From a bacterium (GTDB lineage Bacteria > Zixibacteria > MSB-5A5 > CAIYYT01), in assembly GCA_016708315.1 (NCBI GenBank), contig JADJGC010000003.1:372001-436000 (forward strand): 64,000 bases of DNA. Reading direction: 5' to 3'. The first letter of the stretch is position 1. The number at the start of each line of letters is the position of its first letter. Of the stretch, positions 59,189-64,000 are shown piece after piece. The notes below the pieces were generated by a model. It saw only the letters and a list, made by a program, of their open reading frames with translations. It was not told where the DNA came from and ran no database searches. The position numbers were made by a program, and so were the translations under genes.

Positions 59189-59215
59189 ATGGGGTAACCG
59201 CCTCGGTTACCCCAT
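59189..59215. terminator. Bidirectional terminator between pepA and the WD40-like gene
   Basis: A 12-bp perfect stem ATGGGGTAACCG/CGGTTACCCCAT with loop CCT. On the minus strand it is followed by TTTTTCATT; on the plus strand the tail is CCTTG, so it serves the minus gene best. Confidence 0.85.
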
Positions 59216-59239
59216 CCTTGTGTAGAAATCTAATACTGA

Positions 59240-60211
59240 CTAGTTAGACCAAGAAGGATTGTAGTCAGTTCCAGGGCCAGAGAGGCGAACCGGATCTCCG
59301 CCGGCAATAGCCAACTTGTAGATAGAACCGTTCTGAGTAGCAAACACCACAAACTTCGAGTCAGGCGACCAAGACACGGGTCCGCCAGCAAATCCCAAAC
59401 CGGCTGATGGCTTCCACAGGACTTTCTTTTGAGCTAAGTCCGGCGATGTAATGGATAAAGCCTGGTTCGAGAGATCGCTCGACATAAAGGCTATCCATTT
59501 GCCGTCAGGTGACCACGACGGTGCTGTTGCGCCTTGCCACTTGTTCGCCCGTTCCAGAATCACATCATCTTTGAGTGGGAATTCTGCCACACCAGCAATG
59601 GCAATACCAGCAGTCGCAAATTGCTCGCCTTGGAGTCGCATCACAACAAATGCCACTTGGCGTGCGTCCGGAGACATCGTCGGTGATCCGACCATCAATT
59701 CTGAACTTGCGGGTAGATCAAGATTGCGCAGAAGGAACGTCTTCGTGTCGTAGAAGCAAATTCGATAGTTTGGTTTTACGACATTCGCCATGTTGGCATT
59801 CAGGTCGTGAAGAAACATGATCTTGCTGCCATCGCGGCTAAACTCGGGATACTGAGCACCCATTGTGTTGGTGATATTCTCCCAAAAGCTGTTGCTCGAG
59901 TCGGTGTAGGCATAAAACAAATCATACACTGCGTGCTGATGACCACCCAAATCCGGATATTGCAGCTGAAGCGCGCCGCGACGGGCGAACGCCAATTTCT
60001 TGTTGTCCGGCGACCAAGTAAGGCGTCCAGCGGCATTTGTCAATCCGGTGACGAATGGGCGCTGATTGCTCCCATCGGCATCCATCAGCCAAACATCGTT
60101 GTTTCTCAGGAAGGCGATTGTCGCACCCTTCTTGATAGTCGCACTCGTTGCGATCGCGAAACAAATCAAGATGAGACTGCAGACTGTAGCTAAGGTGAGG
60201 GATTTCTTCAT
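59240..60211 (-). CDS. Exported TolB-like (PD40/WD40-like) beta-propeller protein
   Basis: 323 residues, signal peptide about 1-24. Five to six PD40 blades: IAFLRNNDVWLMDADGSNQR, LTWSPDNKKLAFAR, PEFSRDGSKIMFLHD, PTMSPDARQVAFV, PSWSPDGKWIAFMSSD, VSWSPDSKFVVFA and a final NPSWSN. Periplasmic or secreted binding protein; it lacks the N-terminal domain of TolB. AAGGAG before ATG; promoter-like TTGACA-N16-TAACTT at 60295-60322. Confidence 0.85.
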   Translation of the reverse strand: MKKSLTLATVCSLILICFAIATSATIKKGATIAFLRNNDVWLMDADGSNQRPFVTGLTNAAGRLTWSPDNKKLAFARRGALQLQYPDLGGHQHAVYDLFYAYTDSSNSFWENITNTMGAQYPEFSRDGSKIMFLHDLNANMANVVKPNYRICFYDTKTFLLRNLDLPASSELMVGSPTMSPDARQVAFVVMRLQGEQFATAGIAIAGVAEFPLKDDVILERANKWQGATAPSWSPDGKWIAFMSSDLSNQALSITSPDLAQKKVLWKPSAGLGFAGGPVSWSPDSKFVVFATQNGSIYKLAIAGGDPVRLSGPGTDYNPSWSN

Positions 60212-60294
60212 TGTTCTCCTTTATGGTAGACGCAGTAATTTACTCTCGATGACATATTTTACTCAAATTCATCCGAATGTTTCAGATTATCGGT

Positions 60295-60322
60295 AAGTTA
60301 TTGATTTGACTTGAGATGTCAA
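60295..60322 (-). promoter_or_regulatory. Promoter of the PD40 protein gene
   Basis: Minus strand TTGACA (60322-60317), 16 nt spacer, TAACTT (60300-60295); it leaves a leader of about 75 nt. Confidence 0.45.
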
Positions 60323-60350
60323 TAGCGCACAGGAGGCTAATTAGTAGGCA

Positions 60351-61124
60351 TTAAACCAGAAAATCAGGCAAATCCGCAACTGAGTCAACTATCAAATCCG
60401 GCTTAATACTGGCTGTCGATACTTTGTCCTGAAGGTACTTTCCCGTTTTTACCAGAATTCCTTTTATCCCACAATTCTGAGCACCCTGGATGTCGTTGAT
60501 GAGGTCATCGCCAATCATACAGGCTTCGTCGGCGCTGCACTTGACGCTCGCAAGCGCCATCTTGTAGAAATCCGTCGAAGGTTTGCCGATTATTTGCGCT
60601 TCAACACAAGTCGCATATTCAAGGCCGGTTATAAACGCACCAATGTCGAGTTTGAGGCGCCCTTCACTTAGCCAATATCGACCCTTGTGAAGAGCGATAA
60701 TCTTCGAACCATTCATCACGAGAGAGAACAATTTCGACATTAAAGCATAGTCCCAGCTACCACCAATGTCACCGATGACAATCCGCTCCGGATTGCTGTC
60801 GTCTTCTTCAAACTCGACGAAATCATGCTTAACGTCATCTGACAGCAACTTCAGGCATCTCTCGATACGATGCTGACGGAGGAATTCGCCAGCAGCTGAA
60901 GGAGCACTGAAGACTTCCGCTGGTTCAATTGGCAGCCCAATCTGCCGAAGTCTGCGACTCATTGTATCCCTGGACATAGTAGTAGTGTTTGTGCAGATAC
61001 GAACGGCCAATCCCTTTGCCTTTAGCGACGTGAGAGCTTCGGCAGCTCCCGGTATCGGAAGGCCGTCAACTGTTAACGTACCGTCAAGGTCAAACAGAAA
61101 AGTCTTGATTAAGCTAAAATCCAA
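60351..61124 (-). CDS. HAD-IIA family phosphatase (LHPP/HDHD2-like)
   Basis: 257 residues from a TTG at 61124 with GGAGG 4-5 nt upstream; the frame is open to 61244, but that would add 40 residues of unlike sequence. HAD motifs: FLFDLDGTLTVDG, CTNTTTMS, IGKPSTDFYKMAL (motif III Lys) and MIGDDLINDIQGAQNCG. The cap domain is C2 type between motifs I and III. Cytosolic phosphatase or inorganic pyrophosphatase-like; substrate unknown. Diverges from mtnA. Confidence 0.8.
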   Translation of the reverse strand: MDFSLIKTFLFDLDGTLTVDGLPIPGAAEALTSLKAKGLAVRICTNTTTMSRDTMSRRLRQIGLPIEPAEVFSAPSAAGEFLRQHRIERCLKLLSDDVKHDFVEFEEDDSNPERIVIGDIGGSWDYALMSKLFSLVMNGSKIIALHKGRYWLSEGRLKLDIGAFITGLEYATCVEAQIIGKPSTDFYKMALASVKCSADEACMIGDDLINDIQGAQNCGIKGILVKTGKYLQDKVSTASIKPDLIVDSVADLPDFLV

Positions 61125-61268
61125 ATTGCCTCCGGCTGGGACCGCATTTTTATGGGCAAGATTCTCTTCTCCTAACTTCGCTATTATATTTGATTTAAGA
61201 GCGCCGAAAAGGTTAATTGTCGGAGTTTTGGGATCAACAAACACCGTCGGAACGGGACACGAACTACA

Positions 61269-62264
61269 ATGAACTTTACTACAATTCGGTGGGTAGATAA
61301 CGAAGTCGAGATACTAGATCAGACTCTGTTGCCGACTCAAGAGAGATACGTTCGACTGACCAACTATCACGAGATAGTTACGGCAATTAAGACTCTTCAG
61401 GTTCGCGGAGCGCCACTCATCGGGCTGGCCGCAGCTTATGCCGTGGCAATGGCGGCAATGCACTGTCGCAATAAGATCGAGTTCGCGGTTGCGGTCAACG
61501 AAATTAGATCAGCACGTCCCACGGCAGTCAATTTAAGCTGGGCGGTAGAGCGAATGCTGATAACTTATCACGCATTTTCTGAATCGCCCGACCGCAACAA
61601 ACGACTGCTGGATCTCGCGATGCAGATACACGACCAAGATGCACGTATGTGTGACCGAATCGGCTTGAATGGAATGAGTCTGCTTCCTGCTATCGGTACA
61701 GTGATGACTTACTGCAATGCCGGGGCGCTTGCAACGGGAGGAAGTGGCACGGCGCTGGCAGTCGTTTACCAGGCCTTTCGTTCCGGCAAGAAACTCGGTG
61801 TCTACGCCTGTGAAACAAGACCAATATTACAAGGAGCGCGGCTTACAACCTGGGAATTGATTCGCGAAGGCCTCGACGTTACGTTGATTGCCGACAATAT
61901 GGCCGGATACCTTATGGCACAAGGGATTGTCGACTGCGTGATTGTCGGAGCGGATAGAATTGCTATAAACTATGACGTCGCCAATAAGATCGGCACGTAC
62001 TCATTGGCGGTTCTGGCAAAAGAACACAATATCCCATTCTATGTCGCTGCGCCAACATCGACATTTGACAATCGCATCGCTTCCGGCGTGGACATTGAAA
62101 TTGAACAACGCTCCGGCAATGAAGTCAGTCAATGGGGAAATCACCGAACAGCTCCGGAAAGCGTCCGAGTATACAATCCAGCATTCGATGTGACTCCGAA
62201 TCATCTGATTTCTGCCATCATTACGGACCGGGAAGTGATCCGTTGCGGCAGGTGGGTGGGTTAG
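61269..62264 (+). CDS. mtnA: Methylthioribose-1-phosphate isomerase
   Basis: 331 residues. RGAPLIGLAAAYAVAMA, MTYCNAGALATGGSGTALAVV (catalytic Cys), ACETRPILQGARLTTWEL, VDCVIVGADRIAINYDVANKIGTYSLAVLAK (Asp acid/base). Converts 5-methylthioribose-1-P to methylthioribulose-1-P in methionine salvage. No other mtn gene adjoins; the methionine operon is 3.6 kb upstream. Some mtnA homologues serve alternative salvage pathways. Confidence 0.95.
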   Translation: MNFTTIRWVDNEVEILDQTLLPTQERYVRLTNYHEIVTAIKTLQVRGAPLIGLAAAYAVAMAAMHCRNKIEFAVAVNEIRSARPTAVNLSWAVERMLITYHAFSESPDRNKRLLDLAMQIHDQDARMCDRIGLNGMSLLPAIGTVMTYCNAGALATGGSGTALAVVYQAFRSGKKLGVYACETRPILQGARLTTWELIREGLDVTLIADNMAGYLMAQGIVDCVIVGADRIAINYDVANKIGTYSLAVLAKEHNIPFYVAAPTSTFDNRIASGVDIEIEQRSGNEVSQWGNHRTAPESVRVYNPAFDVTPNHLISAIITDREVIRCGRWVG

Positions 62265-62338
62265 AATTGCTGCTTTCCAGACTTGACACATGGTGTTAAA
62301 ACATTGATATTCAACAGCTATAGAGGAAGTGAACGACG

Positions 62339-63418
62339 ATGATCCATGTTGCCATAATTGCCGGCGGAAAAGGTGAACGGTTTTGGCCGTTCTCAACCCG
62401 CGAAAATCCGAAACAACTGCTCAAAATAGCTTCTGACAAGACGATGCTAGAGGAAACTCTTGATAGAGTGTCCGAATTCGTGCCTTTAGAACGCACCGTA
62501 ATTGTCACTGGCGAAAACATCAGGAAACAGATTCTTGAACGCCATCCGGCAGTTAAGGATAGTAACATTCTCGCAGAACCATTCGGAAAGAACACCTGTC
62601 TGGCCGTAGGCTTTGCCGCAATCCACTTGTTCAAAAAGGACCCAGAGGGTGTCATGGTGGTTCTTTCTGCGGACCACTTCATCCGTCCCAAAGAACGACT
62701 TATTGACATACTCCGTTTTGGTTCGGCGATTGCCCAGCGAGATGACGTGCTGATTACTATTGGTATCAATCCGACCAGGCCAGAAACCGGCTACGGTTAC
62801 ATTGAACTTGGCGACCAATACGATTCTTCTGACGGTTTGATTAGCTTCAAGGTCAAGCAGTTCAAGGAGAAGCCAAACCGGACGCTCGCACAGCAGTATT
62901 ACATTGGCCGGATGCATATGTGGAATTCCGGCATGTTTATTTGGTCGACTAAGTCGATTCTCAGTGCCATTTCAAGATGCAAACCAGAAATGTACCGACT
63001 ATTGACTGAGTATGGCGAGAAGATCGGAACACCTGATGAGATAAAGGCTCGACACGAGCTATTTGAAAGAGCGGAAGGCGTTTCAATTGACGTTGGTGTT
63101 CTGGAAGAAGCCAATAATGTGGTAGTCATTAAAGCGGACTTGATCTGGGATGATATTGGAAGTTGGCTTGCTCTCGAACGGATAAGCACCAAAGACAAAG
63201 ACAACAATGTCTCAATCGGCGACACAATTTTGCACGAGTCATTTGAAGTATCTGTAGTGAATGCCGGCGAAGGTATTCTTGCCACACTGGGCGTTTCGGA
63301 TCTTGTAGTAGTCAAGACAAATTCGGTTGTATTAGTTGCACACAAGACACGGGTCAATGACATTAAGACTTTGCTCGCGCGCATGAAGGACGATCCTCGC
63401 TACGACAAATACCTGTAA
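62339..63418 (+). CDS. Mannose-1-phosphate guanylyltransferase
   Basis: 359 residues. Nucleotidyltransferase signature AIIAGGKGERFWPFSTRENPKQLL, then EPFGKNTCLAVGFAAIHLFKK, LSADHFI, ETGYGYIELGD, KEKPNRTLAQQYY, WNSGMFIWS and ADLIWDDIGSWLAL. C-terminal hexapeptide-like segment (about 280-350). Makes GDP-mannose from mannose-1-P and GTP for surface glycans. GAGGAAG about 10 nt before ATG. Confidence 0.93.
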   Translation: MIHVAIIAGGKGERFWPFSTRENPKQLLKIASDKTMLEETLDRVSEFVPLERTVIVTGENIRKQILERHPAVKDSNILAEPFGKNTCLAVGFAAIHLFKKDPEGVMVVLSADHFIRPKERLIDILRFGSAIAQRDDVLITIGINPTRPETGYGYIELGDQYDSSDGLISFKVKQFKEKPNRTLAQQYYIGRMHMWNSGMFIWSTKSILSAISRCKPEMYRLLTEYGEKIGTPDEIKARHELFERAEGVSIDVGVLEEANNVVVIKADLIWDDIGSWLALERISTKDKDNNVSIGDTILHESFEVSVVNAGEGILATLGVSDLVVVKTNSVVLVAHKTRVNDIKTLLARMKDDPRYDKYL

Positions 63419-63439
63419 ACGTAGCGGACGAATTTGTCA

Positions 63440-64000
63440 ATGCCGCCTTTGAATACAATTGCCACAGAGTCAATGACTACTCAAGTTGGATTATCACAAA
63501 TCGTGAAGTCTCGCATCATTAGTTGCCACGATCCAGAATCGGTCAAACTTGCATCGACTTCTATCAATGCAGGAGAGTGCGTCGTTGTGCCGACCGAGAC
63601 AATTTACGGGCTGACGTGTAATGCACTAAATGATGAGGCGGTCCGCCGACTTTACGAAACTAAAGGGCGGGACTTAAGCAAGCCCTCGTCTGTTTTCGTG
63701 GCGAACGTCGCGGACATTCCTGGAATCGCAGAAATTGGCTCACCAATGGCGGACGAGATAATAAGACGATTCCTGCCCGGACCGCTAACTGTTGTCCTCA
63801 ATTCAAAACTCAAGGATGTGGCAGGTGTTGTAGGAACTGATGGCAAAATCGGAATTCGAATTAGCTCCCATTCCTTTATTCAAGCTCTTTGCCAAGAAGC
63901 AAGAACTCCGTTGATTGCTACTTCTGCCAATATTTCAGGGGCGAGTGATTGTCGAACAGACAGGGAGGTCTTGGCGGCTTTCGAAGGCGTTGTCGCTATC
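63440..64000 (+). CDS. Sua5/YciO/YrdC family L-threonylcarbamoyladenylate synthase (3' truncated by window)
   Basis: The frame is open from ATG 63440 (a second ATG at 63473 is equally possible) to the window end, 187 codons. Motifs: GECVVVPTETIYGLTCNALND, the segment after it with KGRDLSKPSSVF, FLPGPLTVVL, KIGIRI and PLIATSANISGASD. Forms threonylcarbamoyl-AMP from Thr, bicarbonate and ATP for the t6A37 tRNA modification. No Shine-Dalgarno decides the start. Confidence 0.9.
   Translation, partial: MPPLNTIATESMTTQVGLSQIVKSRIISCHDPESVKLASTSINAGECVVVPTETIYGLTCNALNDEAVRRLYETKGRDLSKPSSVFVANVADIPGIAEIGSPMADEIIRRFLPGPLTVVLNSKLKDVAGVVGTDGKIGIRISSHSFIQALCQEARTPLIATSANISGASDCRTDREVLAAFEGVVAI

Noticed and set aside
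61125..61244. 40-residue N-terminal extension of the HAD phosphatase
   Set aside because: It would run to within 25 nt of the divergent mtnA start, has no family similarity, and the TTG at 61124 has GGAGG.

Overview
The window is chromosomal DNA of moderate GC from a free-living, flagellated, heterotrophic bacterium. Exported proteins end in type IX-like sorting domains (core PNPFNP), one exported protein ends in a dockerin, a multihaem cytochrome of the reaction-centre cytochrome c family is present, and the alternative GlmU-like acyltransferase is of the kind found in Bacteroidetes relatives. Together these suggest the FCB superphylum, possibly a candidate phylum such as Zixibacteria. That placement is inference. 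I see no prophage, insertion sequence, CRISPR array or rRNA operon; almost everything reads as core genome.

Layout. 1-3.0 kb: end of a YmdB-type phosphodiesterase gene, folD, a dihaem cytochrome c with TPR, and a small secreted protein. 3.1-9.1 kb: a GT22-like membrane glycosyltransferase, tRNA-Arg(CCG), a likely small RNA, DUF1573 protein, cysteine synthase, a TPR protein and purD. 9.2-15.7 kb: a zinc-ribbon protein, GlmU-like protein, galT, glgA and a frameshifted membrane glycosyltransferase. 15.7-18.8 kb: tRNAs Gly, Cys, Pro and Arg(CCT) around rlmI, a TIGR00725 protein, acylphosphatase and apt. 18.8-29.3 kb: two divergent stator gene pairs (motA/motB twice), then a tight flagellar basal-body operon flgB-flgC-orf79-fliE-fliF-fliG-fliH-fliI-fliJ closed by a strong terminator. 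29.3-32.7 kb: a large secreted multidomain protein and a MerB-like lipoprotein. 32.9-38.3 kb: thiolase, 3-hydroxybutyryl-CoA dehydrogenase, two acyl-CoA dehydrogenases and ilvE. 38.4-43.5 kb: rpiB, a membrane protein with an exported sulfatase-modifying-like domain, a Nudix hydrolase, thyX and a class A penicillin-binding protein. 43.9-49.3 kb: two giant secreted proteins (sorting-domain and dockerin types). 49.4-53.8 kb: a small membrane protein, a GAF/receiver protein and an HDOD protein. 53.8-57.6 kb: a methionine cassette (two short MetE-like proteins plus a homocysteine methyltransferase/MTHFR fusion). 57.7-64 kb: pepA, a WD40-like protein, a HAD phosphatase, mtnA, a mannose-1-phosphate guanylyltransferase and the start of a Sua5/TsaC gene.

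Regulation visible in the sequence. Housekeeping promoters look like TTGACA-N16-18-TATAAT. At least seven promoter-like pairs end only 5-10 nt before a start codon that has no Shine-Dalgarno, which predicts leaderless mRNAs. Sigma54-like -24/-12 elements precede flgB and the secreted giant proteins, and a sigma28-like element precedes the HDOD gene. These link motility, surface proteins and signalling.

Most noteworthy: a compact candidate sRNA gene with its own promoter and terminator (4812-4884, minus strand); the twin MetE-like genes in which one copy has lost two of the four zinc ligands; a receiver domain with Glu at the phosphoacceptor site; an HDOD protein with an orphan kinase-like H-box; a lipoprotein with a MerB-like C-terminal domain; and the cohesin-like N-terminal domain shared by two exported proteins, one of which carries a dockerin.
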